A stretch of 64,000 bases of DNA from Salinisphaera sp. G21_0 (GCF_017744115.1 NZ_JAGHQW010000024.1:1-64000); one strand, 5' to 3'. Positions 27,066-36,279 are shown, counted from the first letter of the stretch. The notes: generated by a model from the sequence alone, not told the origin. Translations and numbers: made by a program.

Positions 27066-27192
27066 TAGAATTGTATGGGATCAACATAGACCGACGTAGT
27101 CATTGTCAATTGTTCTGGCAATACAGAAATCCCTTTGCTTATTCACTCCTTTCTTTCTGCGTAACAATCAATTCCAGCGAAATTAAAAATAC

Positions 27193-27573
27193 TTAAAAAT
27201 GCATACCCGAAAATACCCGAGAAAATAGCATCAGGCTCTTAGTTTCTCTATGTGGGCAGAACCTACCTTTTGCCCACATAGATAGTAATGTGGACAGGAG
27301 GTGCCAGTTTGTCCTTTTCCGTTTGTTTCGGCGTAACGGATTCAGGTAGGTTGCCACATCTTCTTCAAGCAACATTGCCATCACTTTCTCATCGGCTTCC
27401 AGTACCAGAACTTCCAACATGCTCCGATTGGTCATCTCATAGAAGCTGGCCAGTCTTTGAAGCTGCTGTCTGGTGGTTTCTGATACTGTCATGTTGAGTC
27501 TGGCCAGCTGGTGGTCTCCAGATCGGGAACGCTCTCTGTATCGCTTTTGTCTTTCGGCACTGCTTATCGCCAT
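27193..27573 (-). CDS. Small basic protein, ribbon-helix-helix-like
   Basis: This 126-residue protein opens MAISSAERQKRYRERSRSG, a pattern common in small phage and plasmid regulators. LNMTVSETTRQQLQRLASFY (residues 27-46) follows and could form a ribbon-helix-helix or helical DNA-binding unit. The C-terminal third is Arg/Lys-rich. The gene is the last before the left att end. Its 3' end overlaps a pair of CCCGAAAATACCCGA motifs. A regulatory role is inferred only. Confidence 0.55.
   Translation of the reverse strand: MAISSAERQKRYRERSRSGDHQLARLNMTVSETTRQQLQRLASFYEMTNRSMLEVLVLEADEKVMAMLLEEDVATYLNPLRRNKRKRTNWHLLSTLLSMWAKGRFCPHRETKSLMLFSRVFSGMHF
27203..27219 (-). repeat. CGGGTAT iteron pair (left)
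   Basis: Two CGGGTAT units on the minus strand are spaced exactly 10 bp apart. The same pair occurs at 28808-28824, 34582-34598 and 34645-34661. Confidence 0.55.
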
Positions 27574-27760
27574 AAGGTCAACCTTTACCTGTTACGCTGT
27601 AACAGAATAGTGAGGTGGAGTAATCAAGTTTATTTTGAGCTTCTTCCCTATTTTCAAAATTTCTGAAACGGCCATAGAAAAATGTCTCTGGGGCGACGGT
27701 CACAACGTCATTTATGACAGGGATGTCACTATCCCCTGGCCTATGCTGAACTGATGGTAA

Positions 27761-28258
27761 TTATTCTGCTGCATCAGATGGGGTAAAGCTGTCGCCTGGC
27801 TCGCTGGTTTTCATGCTGTCAGGTTCGTTAAGGTTAACCTCCTTCAGAACTTCCGTTACAGCGGCCATTAAAATTTCTTGAATCTCGGTGGATGACGGGC
27901 TCTGTGCTAGTCGTGCTGACAGTTCAACTGGCAAGGCCTTAATCCGATTGCGAACAAAGGCATATTCACCGGCCACCAGATTCTCCATAGTGGCAACATC
28001 CAGCTGTTCTTTCCTCTGCCTGGCGTTATCCATTGCTTTGCCATCGGCTTGCTCTTTGGCCAGTCGTGCCCGCTCCTGTTCCAGGTCATATTCCCGTTGC
28101 TCTCTGTGCTGATCATAGATCAGGGGAAATACAATTTTGCTTTCGTACAGATGACTGCGATTCTCAATGACAGGCTCCATGTTCCCCAGCCGGGCCTTGA
28201 TGGTCCTATGAGTTCTACCGGTCAGCTCACTTAATTTGCTGATGCTTAGCAGTGGCAT
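27761..28258 (-). CDS. Terminase small subunit-like protein (DUF1441/Nu1 type)
   Basis: This 165-residue protein begins MPLLSISKLSELTGRTHRTI, a winged-helix or HTH start typical of DUF1441/Nu1-type terminase small subunits, which recognise packaging sites on DNA. A charged helical region (residues 55-90) and an acidic C-terminus follow. No large terminase subunit is encoded in the element. A small subunit in a capsid-less satellite suggests that it redirects the helper phage packaging motor to its own DNA; this is inference. Confidence 0.65.
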   Translation of the reverse strand: MPLLSISKLSELTGRTHRTIKARLGNMEPVIENRSHLYESKIVFPLIYDQHREQREYDLEQERARLAKEQADGKAMDNARQRKEQLDVATMENLVAGEYAFVRNRIKALPVELSARLAQSPSSTEIQEILMAAVTEVLKEVNLNEPDSMKTSEPGDSFTPSDAAE

Positions 28259-28880
28259 TTGGTTTTCTCCATTCTTTGTGCTGGTTGGTCAATGTCATAG
28301 CTAAAGACAGAGTAGTGACTTAACCTCGATGCACCTTCAGCCCTTGTATATCAGGGGTTAAAGGAGCATCAAAAATCATCTATGTTGTTGCCCTTAGAAA
28401 TTCTCAAAATGTCGTCTTTCACCGGGGTTCGAACTACCCGCGCCAAAAATCACCCGGGAAGGACCCAATGGGTTCCCCCCCCCTGCCCTACCCCTGTTCA
28501 GATACTTTGTATGGACAGAGCAAAGCATTCCCCATGATCAACCAGCATAAGGCAACCAGACCGATAAATTTTTCCAGTACGAATAGCTGACTTATGTTCA
28601 GGTCATACACTTGGTTCGTATTCGATGTAATAGGGTATGCAGGGCTGATGCTTGGCTCTGGTAAATAAAACAGGGTCATATCTGTAGATCTTTCATGTTT
28701 ATGGGTAGCCGGGATATGGGTTTCAGTCTGGTTGCTCTGTTGCGGCTGAACATTGGTCAGTCCTGATAAATTACGGAAGAGTTCAACACAGAAATATTTA
28801 AAAACTCATGCCCGAAAATACCCGATTTAATGCAAGGCTCTTTTTCTCGGGTATCAAATCAGGATGTTTTTCAGCGATGC
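28259..28880. other. Gene-poor region with iterons and C-tract; possible packaging or replication site
   Basis: A 63-codon minus-strand frame at 28488-28679 has a hydrophobic stretch but no ribosome binding site. An eight-to-nine base C-tract occurs near 28478, next to GGACCC/GGGTTCC. Two CGGGTAT-like iterons lie at 28808-28824 and a single one at 28848-28854. It lies just upstream of the terminase-small-subunit-like gene, where a cos or pac site could be. That is a guess from position. Confidence 0.35.
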
Positions 28881-30458
28881 TCATGCTTCCAGTACTGCCG
28901 GGTTGATGTGATATATGATGCTTGATCTACCCTTTGAGCTTTTCCTTACCTGCTCCTTGTACAAATAGGAATGAGTCTCTGCAAATGCCAGGGCAAAGTC
29001 TCTTTCCCTTTTTTCTCGCAGTCCTGCCCAGCCCTTGTTCCTTAACTCTTCTGCCGTAAATGATCCATCTTTGAACAATGACAAGCGTTCCACCAGTACT
29101 CGAGTACCTTCTAATGGGTCATCAGCCATGGCATAAACCCGTTTGGCGTGTGTCTCCAGAACATCGCACCAGTGCACCGCCATTTCTGAAGTCTGCTTAC
29201 TGATCGTCCCTGCTGGCCCGTGGTCCAGAACATGGAATATCAGCGCAAGCGATGCCATCAAACTTGGGTACTTTCCAAGATGGCTTTGAACATGATCACT
29301 ACGCTCTTCCCTTAACCTGCTTTCAAGTGCCTGGTACCAGGTGTCAAATACCTGTTGTGCCTGGAGATCAAAGCGTAAGGTAGGACGATTGGCCGAATCC
29401 TCTCTGAACTCAATCTCAGCCATTCGATTGAATGCTTCATAGGCCAGTTCTGCCGCCTGACTATTCGGGCTCCTGTCCATAAACCGGAACACTTTATCAT
29501 CAGGGAATACCATCAATTGCAAACGCTCTATAAACCCGTCGTCGCCTTCTCCTGAACGCTGGCTCATCAATGATTCTTTTAACTTCCGTGGCTGTATGCC
29601 ACCGATAACAGAAACCGTATTGCTGGGGATATAGAGACTACCACGGCCTATGCGGTCAAAGTTAAATGAGCCGTTGCCATTGTATGCTTCAAGGTAAAAG
29701 GCTCTATCTGCCTGATGGTCAGGCCTGTGAAGCTTGCTGATCCAGCCTGATAGCTCATCACGACTCAGCAACAGTCCACTCGGGTTGTCCCTGAGCAACT
29801 CCCCCAGTTTCTCTACCGTGGTGTCATTGACGATGTAACGCTTGCAGACAGGGGGCTCAGGGTCGCCAGAGTCATCCAGTAATAAAGCCCGGGCTTCATC
29901 CATCTTTCTTGACCGCTCAACAGGGTCATTGGTCTTTGCTGCCTTCTTTGCCAGGTCTGCTGCCTTGGCTTCTGCATCTTTCGTTAGTACAGCAGTTATC
30001 TTCTGGTCGGCGGCATAGGTCTTTTTATCTTCCTCGTACTGCTGCCGGGCCTTGGCCTCAAGCTTTCTTACTGGCTTCTCCACTTCAGAAAAAATAGGGC
30101 TCTTTTTGCTGGAAGGCCTGCCCACCATGCAACCCCATAAATTAGGAATGACCAGCCAACTGTCACGTTGCTTGGGGTGGATCCCAACCTTTCGTCCAAT
30201 CAATGCAGAGGCAATGGTCACAGCACAGACAGCAGCGTATTCAAGATGCCCGTTATCCATTCTCTCTGTAATGTCCACCAGCCAGCCCGAAAGGGTCCGT
30301 GGCAACATATCCTCGGTGATAGGCTTTACAGGCAACAGAACATTGTTCAGGGGCTTTGGTTCTGACCACTGGATGCTGTTTAAGCCTGCCTGTTTTTCCA
30401 GGTTATCCAGGTCAGCATTACTAACCTGCATAATGGTTGGTTTGTCAGTAGAGGACAT
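28881..30458 (-). CDS. DUF3987 (helicase-like) replication protein
   Basis: This 525-residue protein belongs to the DUF3987 group found beside phage and satellite primases. It has a P-loop-like region with GCMVGRPSSKKSPIF near residue 115 (residues GRPSSKKS). It also has LLLSRDELSGW near 235 (Walker B-like) and SVIGGIQPRKLKES near 285. It probably acts with the primase upstream as the replication helicase. Its start overlaps the end of the primase gene by 14 bases, so the two are translationally coupled. Confidence 0.75.
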   Translation of the reverse strand: MSSTDKPTIMQVSNADLDNLEKQAGLNSIQWSEPKPLNNVLLPVKPITEDMLPRTLSGWLVDITERMDNGHLEYAAVCAVTIASALIGRKVGIHPKQRDSWLVIPNLWGCMVGRPSSKKSPIFSEVEKPVRKLEAKARQQYEEDKKTYAADQKITAVLTKDAEAKAADLAKKAAKTNDPVERSRKMDEARALLLDDSGDPEPPVCKRYIVNDTTVEKLGELLRDNPSGLLLSRDELSGWISKLHRPDHQADRAFYLEAYNGNGSFNFDRIGRGSLYIPSNTVSVIGGIQPRKLKESLMSQRSGEGDDGFIERLQLMVFPDDKVFRFMDRSPNSQAAELAYEAFNRMAEIEFREDSANRPTLRFDLQAQQVFDTWYQALESRLREERSDHVQSHLGKYPSLMASLALIFHVLDHGPAGTISKQTSEMAVHWCDVLETHAKRVYAMADDPLEGTRVLVERLSLFKDGSFTAEELRNKGWAGLREKRERDFALAFAETHSYLYKEQVRKSSKGRSSIIYHINPAVLEA

Positions 30459-31467
30459 GACACTTGCCCCCGCTTGCTACAAAGTAGTCTGAAAAATCCA
30501 CGCCTTCATCTGGCCCGGTATCCACTCCCAGGGGTAGAACCAAATCGCCACCTATCGCTTCTGCTGCTTGCTTGGCTTTGGTCAAGCCCGGGTTATTGAG
30601 TTTGTGCTTGTCATTGTCTGCCGCAACCACAATGGCGCTCTCTCTGTTTTCTTCCAGGGCGATTCTTGCCACGGCTTCAAGATTACCCTTGCCCATTGCG
30701 GCGTAGACCCTTACTTTCTGCTGTCCCATCAGGTACAGACTTGCACCAGTGGCCCAGCCTTCACTGATATAAACAACCCTGGTAGGTACATCACCGCCGA
30801 AACGGTGGTAAACCCCTTTTCGCTGGCCACCCTCAAGGCCTCGCTTTTCCCCTTTTGGGTTTATCTTTTCCAGATTGACAAGCCTGTGACCCTTCTCAAA
30901 AAGAGGTATCAGCAGTTCCTCGCCACTTTGCACAACCCCAAGAGGTTCAGGAGGTAGCATCTTGCGTCTCAGGTATGGGTGCCCCGGATCTGCCGGCTTG
31001 GCATATTCCAGAAAAATTGCTGCAGTTCTGGCGGCCTGCTCCTGTCGTTTAAGCCTTTCTACTTCCCGTTGTTCCTGTTGCTGCTCCCGTTTGACTTTAT
31101 TGGCTTCCAACATCCTGCTAATTCGCTCCTGTTCTGCCCGGGCCTCTGCAGTGGTGCGATACGTGTTTTTCTCAATGCCCAGGTAACGGGCAACCCTGTC
31201 TATGGCATCAGGGAATCGTTCGCCGTGTATTTTCATGATCATGCTGAAGCCATCACCAGGCTTGCAGCCCCTGCGCAGGTAATAGCCATTTTCCGGGCTT
31301 TTAAATTCATACCGGTCAACCCCTCCACAGTGAGGGCAGGGGATACCGCTCTTGCTTGGAGTTACCTCCCGATCGGTCAGCCCACATACCGACTGAAGAA
31401 TGTCAGCCCAGTTGCCACAAGCCAGAGAGCCGACACGATCCTTGTAGTCACTGAATCGCTCCTTCAT
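30445..31467 (-). CDS. Zinc-ribbon/Toprim primase (P4 alpha-like N-terminal part)
   Basis: The protein has about 340 residues, taken from the ATG at 31467 (MKERFSDYKD). The frame extends to 31527, but that part overlaps the gene before it. A zinc ribbon PCPHCGGVDRYEF lies near residue 43, as in P4 alpha-type primases. A Lys/Arg/Glu/Gln-rich helix follows (residues 110-150). The Toprim region has EGWATGASLYL near 235 and VAADND near 275. It should prime replication of the satellite. Helicase activity seems to be split onto the DUF3987 protein. Confidence 0.8.
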   Translation of the reverse strand: MKERFSDYKDRVGSLACGNWADILQSVCGLTDREVTPSKSGIPCPHCGGVDRYEFKSPENGYYLRRGCKPGDGFSMIMKIHGERFPDAIDRVARYLGIEKNTYRTTAEARAEQERISRMLEANKVKREQQQEQREVERLKRQEQAARTAAIFLEYAKPADPGHPYLRRKMLPPEPLGVVQSGEELLIPLFEKGHRLVNLEKINPKGEKRGLEGGQRKGVYHRFGGDVPTRVVYISEGWATGASLYLMGQQKVRVYAAMGKGNLEAVARIALEENRESAIVVAADNDKHKLNNPGLTKAKQAAEAIGGDLVLPLGVDTGPDEGVDFSDYFVASGGKCHVLY

Positions 31468-31703
31468 GCTCTCACCTCTTCTATTTTGTCCTTGAGTTCT
31501 CCGGTATACAGGGACGTTGCCCGGCAATGAGCCCTCAGAGAATCTGCGAGATTGACCAGTTCTGCCAGAGCCAACCTGGAGCCATCTTCACTGGCTTCCA
31601 TATTGGAAAGGCAGTCAAACAACAGTTCAGCAATGCCTTGTGCCGGGTTGGTGTGCCCTTCCAGATCACGGGCGATAAACATGAGTTGGTTCTTGGTTTT
31701 CAT
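31464..31703 (-). CDS. Small hypothetical protein (79 residues)
   Basis: No family is recognised. It is predicted mostly helical and acidic, and its stop overlaps the primase start (ATGA-type coupling). It is one of three short genes chained by overlapping stops and starts in the replication operon, which supports it as real. Confidence 0.6.
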   Translation of the reverse strand: MKTKNQLMFIARDLEGHTNPAQGIAELLFDCLSNMEASEDGSRLALAELVNLADSLRAHCRATSLYTGELKDKIEEVRA

Positions 31704-31927
31704 TATTTGCCCTCCCCGTCTTCCATTTCTGCAACGGCCTTATCAATGTTCTGGCAAAACTGCTTCAAGGCTGTGGCTATGTGCAACTGCTCTGTGGTGG
31801 TGTGCTTTGGATCAATACCATTTTCTGTGGACAGCAGATCCTGATACAGAAGGTTGGCCAGCCCTGAGGCGGTGTAACTGTCCTGGCTCAGTTGCCTGAT
31901 GGCGTTTTTTAGTGCAGCTCTGTTCAT
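31703..31927 (-). CDS. Small hypothetical protein (74 residues)
   Basis: It opens MNRAALKNAIRQLSQDSYTA and is helical throughout, with an acidic C-terminus. It shares a loose pattern with the 79-residue neighbour (helices with DxxxxAxxELxxL spacing), so the two may be diverged duplicates. Stop and start overlap with both neighbours. Confidence 0.6.
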   Translation of the reverse strand: MNRAALKNAIRQLSQDSYTASGLANLLYQDLLSTENGIDPKHTTTEQLHIATALKQFCQNIDKAVAEMEDGEGK

Positions 31928-32160
31928 TTGGAATCCTTCCCTTCTGGTTTGGCATTGAAGAGCGATAGTACGAGTTCAATATTTTTTCTAGCGGCCTGGC
32001 TGGAGCTGCAAGGTTTTAGCTCAAGCAACATTTCGTCAGATTGAATGACAGCGGTAAAGGCAGTTCCACGAGTTTGAATTTCAACCCAGTGGTAGCAACC
32101 TGCAGATTCAAAGCAGGCAAGGCCATGGGGTGCATGTTGGTAAGCCCAATCCAGTTTCAT
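31924..32160 (-). CDS. Small hypothetical protein (78 residues)
   Basis: It begins MKLDWAYQHAPHGLACFESA and reads as an alpha/beta domain with a C-terminal helix. No family is recognised. It overlaps the next gene's start by four bases and follows the Ash/Icd-like gene by a similar overlap. Confidence 0.55.
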   Translation of the reverse strand: MKLDWAYQHAPHGLACFESAGCYHWVEIQTRGTAFTAVIQSDEMLLELKPCSSSQAARKNIELVLSLFNAKPEGKDSK

Positions 32161-32804
32161 GCCTGCACCCTCCGAACTGTCTGCTGGTGGATGGAGGGTG
32201 CTCCGGGAATTATCAGGGCAGGGTCTCTAAAGGGCGGATTTCCGCCTTTTAGGTTTCTCAAAGAGGGATTTCCCACCTTGAGCTGTACCGGAAGTCCGGT
32301 AGTGAGAGGGCTATGATTTGAGCCCTTTCTCAATGGTGGTCTTTGTGGTGCTTTGCTCCAGCCAGACAGAACAGCATTCAGGCTGCTGGCAGTAGCTTTG
32401 GCTTGCTGGTAGGAAGTGAACGACAGGGACAGGTAGCCCCGTACACGACAGCCGGATAAACGGCTGTGATTGCCTTCTAAAAGGGCAAGACGACAGGCGA
32501 TAGCCATAGGGCAGGCTCCTTGAATTGTGGAGCCACCAGCAGACAGGTCAACATCTGGATTGGTGGCTGAGTTGTCAGGGTTGACCTTACCGGCATTCAA
32601 GGAAACCGGCGCATCCGAAGACGCCCCCAACAACCCAGCCATAAAAGGGCAGGTATGCTGAAAATACGCACAAAAAAACCGCTGATTGCGGCTGTACGCC
32701 TTGAATGTTTGCCGGAGGTCAAGCCGGGTTGCAGATTTTGCTGCAACGTTTGAAGCATAGCCCCAATATCCCCCGATTGGCAAGTTGTTTAATTCACGCT
32801 TCAT
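32157..32804 (-). CDS. Ash/Icd-like satellite protein
   Basis: The protein has about 215 residues from the ATG at 32804 (MKRELNNLPIGG), which lies 39 bases after the alpA stop. The segment GGSTIQGACPMAIACRLALL followed by SRLSGCRVRGYL matches my memory of the P4 Ash / phage host-cell-division-inhibitor (Icd-like) group. The C-terminal part is basic and Pro-rich. The role in P4-like elements is poorly defined. The frame extends to 32900 inside alpA, where translation is less likely to start. Confidence 0.5.
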   Translation of the reverse strand: MKRELNNLPIGGYWGYASNVAAKSATRLDLRQTFKAYSRNQRFFCAYFQHTCPFMAGLLGASSDAPVSLNAGKVNPDNSATNPDVDLSAGGSTIQGACPMAIACRLALLEGNHSRLSGCRVRGYLSLSFTSYQQAKATASSLNAVLSGWSKAPQRPPLRKGSNHSPLTTGLPVQLKVGNPSLRNLKGGNPPFRDPALIIPGAPSIHQQTVRRVQA

Positions 32805-32842
32805 GGTTGAATGCCTGGTAGAAAGAAGGAAAAGAACAGGTT

Positions 32843-33085
32843 TTAGGCGGTTTCTGTCTGGCGTTTCTCTTCCCAGGCTTCCAGGTCTACGACTTTCCAA
32901 CGCACAGATCGGGGGCCCATCTGTACGGATTGAGGGAAACTGACAGCGTCATCTTGGATCCACCTGTACAAGGTGGTATTGCTGATGCCGTATCGGTTTA
33001 ACACCTGTTGGCGGGAAAGGTATATCTCGGATTGTCGGTTATGTACATTTGCACTGGATTGGCAAGCCTGAAAGACATTTGTCAT
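32843..33085 (-). CDS. alpA: AlpA-family excisionase/regulator
   Basis: The 80-residue protein has a winged helix-turn-helix: YLSRQQVLNRYGISNTTLYR at about residues 22-41, then WIQDDAVSFPQSVQMGPRSV and a DLEAWEEKR helix. This is the usual AlpA layout. AlpA/Vis proteins switch satellite integrases and early promoters. It is the first gene of the leftward replication operon. Confidence 0.88.
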   Translation of the reverse strand: MTNVFQACQSSANVHNRQSEIYLSRQQVLNRYGISNTTLYRWIQDDAVSFPQSVQMGPRSVRWKVVDLEAWEEKRQTETA

Positions 33086-33244
33086 AGTCTGGTTTCCGTT
33101 TCGTTCTATAGTGTTCTACGGAATAGAAAATTATGAATTTATTCGATTTGAGAACAGACAACGGGGGACGGGTGACAGGTTGCCAAAAACCTGTAGACAG
33201 GTTGTCTACAGGGTATGAAATATAAGGGTTTCAGGAGAGATTGG

Positions 33245-34012
33245 TTATTTTTTATTTTTACGTTCGATGAGTGGCGGGAATGGAACAGAGCCGCCTTCAG
33301 TGTGCCAATTAATCAGCATAGCAATTTGCTTTCTGCTGCCCAGGTCCGGGAACTGCCCTTTGTACTGGCTTTCAAGAATTTTAAGTGCAGCATTTTTAGG
33401 CGTCGCTTTACCGGTTCCCTTGTCCACCAGCTCAAGCCATACCTCAATAGCTGTTCTGAACTTGGCAGAGAGATATTCATTTTCACATTCAAGAAAAGCT
33501 CTTAGCAGCTGCTCAGGATCTCTCTGGATATCACTAATATCTGCAGACTGGTTTGCTGGTTGAACCAGGTTTAAAACTTCTGACCTGTTTAGCCTTAGCC
33601 AGCTAGCCATCACGGTAAGCTCTTGGTATTCATTTCTATTGTCGGTGTAATGGCCCACCACAACATCAGCCGGCATTTCCTGAAAACGATGAATAACAGT
33701 TTGGCCATGTCTCAAAATAGCTGCAACATTCTCCCGGAAAAGTTGCTTGTAGCCTGGTTGTGCATAGTCTTGTAAAAATGAGAGTGGCAAAAGCTCACAC
33801 TCAGTTTCTCCAGTAACATTATTCACGGTTGGAGCTTTATAAAAATCAACCCTGTCATTCTCATTCAACCGAAAATAAACCCCAATCTTGCCCTCTATGG
33901 CCAGCTGCTCCAACTCATCTGTTTCAATTCCGGTCAGCTTTTCAGCACGACCGAAAGTAACAAACTCGGTAAATACACTTTCCACAACCACTGCCCTCAG
34001 CGATCCCCACAT
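33245..34012 (-). CDS. Hypothetical satellite protein (255 residues)
   Basis: No family is certain. The N-terminal 60 residues (FGRAEKLTGIETDELEQLAI and on) look like a small MerR/AlpA-like helix-turn-helix. The C-terminal part (LVDKGTGKATPKNAALKILE, LGSRKQIAMLINWHTEGG) resembles accessory proteins seen in gammaproteobacterial islands. It lies between the RelBE-like pair and alpA, on the same strand. The start is uncertain because no clear ribosome binding site precedes the ATG. Confidence 0.5.
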   Translation of the reverse strand: MWGSLRAVVVESVFTEFVTFGRAEKLTGIETDELEQLAIEGKIGVYFRLNENDRVDFYKAPTVNNVTGETECELLPLSFLQDYAQPGYKQLFRENVAAILRHGQTVIHRFQEMPADVVVGHYTDNRNEYQELTVMASWLRLNRSEVLNLVQPANQSADISDIQRDPEQLLRAFLECENEYLSAKFRTAIEVWLELVDKGTGKATPKNAALKILESQYKGQFPDLGSRKQIAMLINWHTEGGSVPFPPLIERKNKK

Positions 34013-34102
34013 AAATAAGCCAGTCAGGACGGGTGGGTTATCCGTCTTTTCAGGAGCTACCCTAGACCGGCTATCTGGTGACAGGCTCAGGCCTGCAAAC
34101 CT

Positions 34103-34363
34103 TTATCGGTAAATATCCTTCCGATGTCCTACCCGGACAATCTCAATAATGAGCTGTCCGTTATGAACCAGGTATACAAGACGGTAGTTGCCAGCCCTTA
34201 CCCGGTATGTATGTTCTGTACCTGCCAGTTTGCAACAGCCAGAGGGGTAAGGTTGATCCACCAGCGATTCAGCTAACGCTACCAGACGACTGACTGTTGT
34301 CGCAGGTAGTTTCTGTAGTTCCTTCAGGGCTGAACGCTTCCAGCGTAGCTCATATTGGCTCAT
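34103..34363 (-). CDS. RelE/ParE-family toxin
   Basis: This 86-residue toxin has the RelE fold pattern: YELRWKRSALKELQKLP at the start, KLAGTEHTYRVRAGNYRLVY in the middle and a C-terminal RVGHRKDIYR. These residues contact the ribosomal A site in RelE. It overlaps the antitoxin gene by four bases. It may stabilise the integrated satellite. Confidence 0.88.
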   Translation of the reverse strand: MSQYELRWKRSALKELQKLPATTVSRLVALAESLVDQPYPSGCCKLAGTEHTYRVRAGNYRLVYLVHNGQLIIEIVRVGHRKDIYR

Positions 34364-34554
34364 AGCTTGCCACTGGCCTTTAGCTGCTTAATAACCTCAT
34401 CATGGGAAAGGGTGTCCTCCCCCTTACGCTCAGCGACAGCCGCAAGGTCTTCAAGGTCATCCAAGAGCTCTTGATACTGATCAACAGGCAAGACAACAGA
34501 AACCCGGTTCCCTTTGTCGTCGATAATGTACTGCGGTGTTGGTTGTGCTGGCAT
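34360..34554 (-). CDS. Antitoxin partner of RelE-like toxin
   Basis: This 64-residue acidic protein (PTPQYIIDDKGNRVSVVLPV, then QYQELLDDLEDLAAVAERKG) is a Phd/RelB-type antitoxin. It has a short N-terminal DNA-binding strand region and a helical toxin-binding tail. Two pairs of CGGGTAT repeats lie directly upstream and are candidate operators. The stop overlaps the toxin start, as in most RelBE operons. Confidence 0.8.
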   Translation of the reverse strand: MPAQPTPQYIIDDKGNRVSVVLPVDQYQELLDDLEDLAAVAERKGEDTLSHDEVIKQLKASGKL

Positions 34555-34581
34555 CGTGCTATCTCCTGTATCTGATTAAAT

Positions 34582-34661
34582 CGGGTATTCTCGGGTATCA
34601 TGTTTTACATATTTTCTGTTTTCAGACACTGAAAGTTATTTTTTCGGGTATTTTCGGGTAT
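34582..34661 (+). repeat. Two CGGGTAT iteron pairs (right)
   Basis: CGGGTAT occurs at 34582, 34592, 34645 and 34655. Within each pair the spacing is exactly 10 bp, one helical turn. The pairs lie between the integrase stop and the antitoxin start. They can serve either as an antitoxin operator or as replication iterons for the primase. Confidence 0.6.
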
Positions 34662-34678
34662 CTGTTTTTAAGAATTCT

Positions 34679-36085
34679 CTATTTTTTACCTGCTGTCTGC
34701 CTGTATTCATCGAGGTCTACCAGCTTTGTATCTACACCATTCAGTATGCGCTCCAGGAAAGCATCATACATCCTCATACTCTCTCTTTTTTCTGGCAGAT
34801 GTTCATGGCGATCATAATGTTTTACATCAACTCCTGTCTGAGCATGTGACTGTAACAGGTTTCTTTGCTCACGGTTGACTCCTGCATCAATCAGAATATT
34901 TTTTACAGTACGTCGAATATCTCGAGCTGTAAAAGGCGCTGGTGGCTGCCTGCCTTCTCTCTCTGCCTGATCAAGAATGCACTTGTTGTACCGGATAAAG
35001 CCATTTTTCAGTGACTCCAGTGTTATGGGTACTAACTGTCCTTTAGTCTCTGTTTTACGACTTGGGGCACCTGAACAGAATGGCCATGGATAGGATCCTG
35101 AAAACTCCCTGACTTCGTTTAGAATAGAGAGTGCTCTTGCAGACAGTGGGACTACATGAATTTTCTTTGTTCCTTGCCTGCCTTTGCGATCTATCAACGT
35201 GACACAGTTTCTGGTGAAGTCATAATCGTTCCATCTGGCTTGTAACAACTGCTTTGGTCTTTGCCCTCCAGTAGCCAACATGAATCGAATAAAACAGGCC
35301 ATCACAAAACCCACTCTATGGACATTACCAACACCAAACCAAAGCTGTCTCAACTCATCATGGCTTAATACCCGTTCACCAACATTGACAGCTTTGGTGT
35401 TCTTCTTAGTTGCTGAGACAGGGTTATGCTGAATATAGAACCGCTTTTCACCAACACGAGTAGGGTCATAGTCACCCTTCATTCCAAAATTGAAACAGGC
35501 ATGCAGTAGTGACCTAACTCTTACTGACTCTCCTTCAGATCCTCTGTTATGGATGGCTGCCAGTATGGTTACTATATCGTCAGGGGTCACATCTCTGGCT
35601 TTTTTGATAGCAATCGCAGGGTATGCCTTGATCACATTTCTTTCTAATCCCTGCCTGGTCTGGTGAGCACTGTCCTTACCTTGTTGTTCTTGGTCATCAA
35701 CATAGGCCTGTATTAGGTCAATGAAAGAGCCCTTCAGTGCTTCAGCCTCCTGTCTTTGCTGTTCTTCTAATTGCTCCTGTTCTTTCAGTTTTTCTTGGGC
35801 TTCGATATGCCCTTTAAGGTCTCCACCACATTCACGCCTTAAACGTGACAGCTCCTGAGCCTTTTCCCTACATTCAGCCAATGTATAACCATGTGTTGCC
35901 CTGGTAGCTTTGTATGGCCCGATCTTGATTTTGAATTCCTTACCCTTGAACAGGTAAAGATAATAGGCCTCAATGCTTCCACTTGCCCGTTTATCAAACA
36001 AAAGAGTCCCATCACCACGGCCACCGACCTTCTCTCTAACTTTCTTCTCAATCTTTGGTAGGTCAAAAGGGCTTATCGTAGTCAT
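34679..36085 (-). CDS. int: P4-type tyrosine integrase
   Basis: This 468-residue phage integrase has a DUF4102-like N-terminal arm-binding domain (residues 1-100, KVGGRGDGTLLFDKRASGS), a SAM-like core-binding domain (120-220) and a catalytic domain. The catalytic residues are readable: Arg in ATGGQRPKQLLQ near 280, the HxxR-like FTARDIRRTV near 390, and the Tyr in HYDRHEHLPEKRE near 435. It is the gene next to attR, transcribed inward. It is intact and should catalyse integration into the tRNA-Thr gene. Confidence 0.92.
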   Translation of the reverse strand: MTTISPFDLPKIEKKVREKVGGRGDGTLLFDKRASGSIEAYYLYLFKGKEFKIKIGPYKATRATHGYTLAECREKAQELSRLRRECGGDLKGHIEAQEKLKEQEQLEEQQRQEAEALKGSFIDLIQAYVDDQEQQGKDSAHQTRQGLERNVIKAYPAIAIKKARDVTPDDIVTILAAIHNRGSEGESVRVRSLLHACFNFGMKGDYDPTRVGEKRFYIQHNPVSATKKNTKAVNVGERVLSHDELRQLWFGVGNVHRVGFVMACFIRFMLATGGQRPKQLLQARWNDYDFTRNCVTLIDRKGRQGTKKIHVVPLSARALSILNEVREFSGSYPWPFCSGAPSRKTETKGQLVPITLESLKNGFIRYNKCILDQAEREGRQPPAPFTARDIRRTVKNILIDAGVNREQRNLLQSHAQTGVDVKHYDRHEHLPEKRESMRMYDAFLERILNGVDTKLVDLDEYRQTAGKK

Positions 36086-36126
36086 GTGATCACCTGTCTG
36101 TTATCTGGTAAAACTCCTTGGAAATC

Positions 36127-36164
36127 TGCGCCGGTTATTGCGCCGGGTTTCTGTCGGACGGTAA
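36127..36164 (+). repeat. 38-bp direct repeat near right end of the satellite
   Basis: It is identical to 27028-27065 and lies between the integrase start and attR. A diverged version (TTTGCCCCTACTATTGCCCC) follows the attR terminator at about 36379. Confidence 0.7.
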
Positions 36165-36279
36165 CGGGATTATACGGAATTGTATGTAACGAGCAATTAC
36201 TGCTAACCCTTTGTATTAAAGGGCTTTAAGTAAGTTTAGTGGAATTATATGAAATGGTACGGAATACCCAAAATCTCCG

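Noticed and set aside
28488-28679. 63-codon minus-strand frame with a hydrophobic segment in the satellite
   Set aside because: No ribosome binding site, no overlap with neighbouring genes and no recognisable family; kept only as a remark in the region entry.
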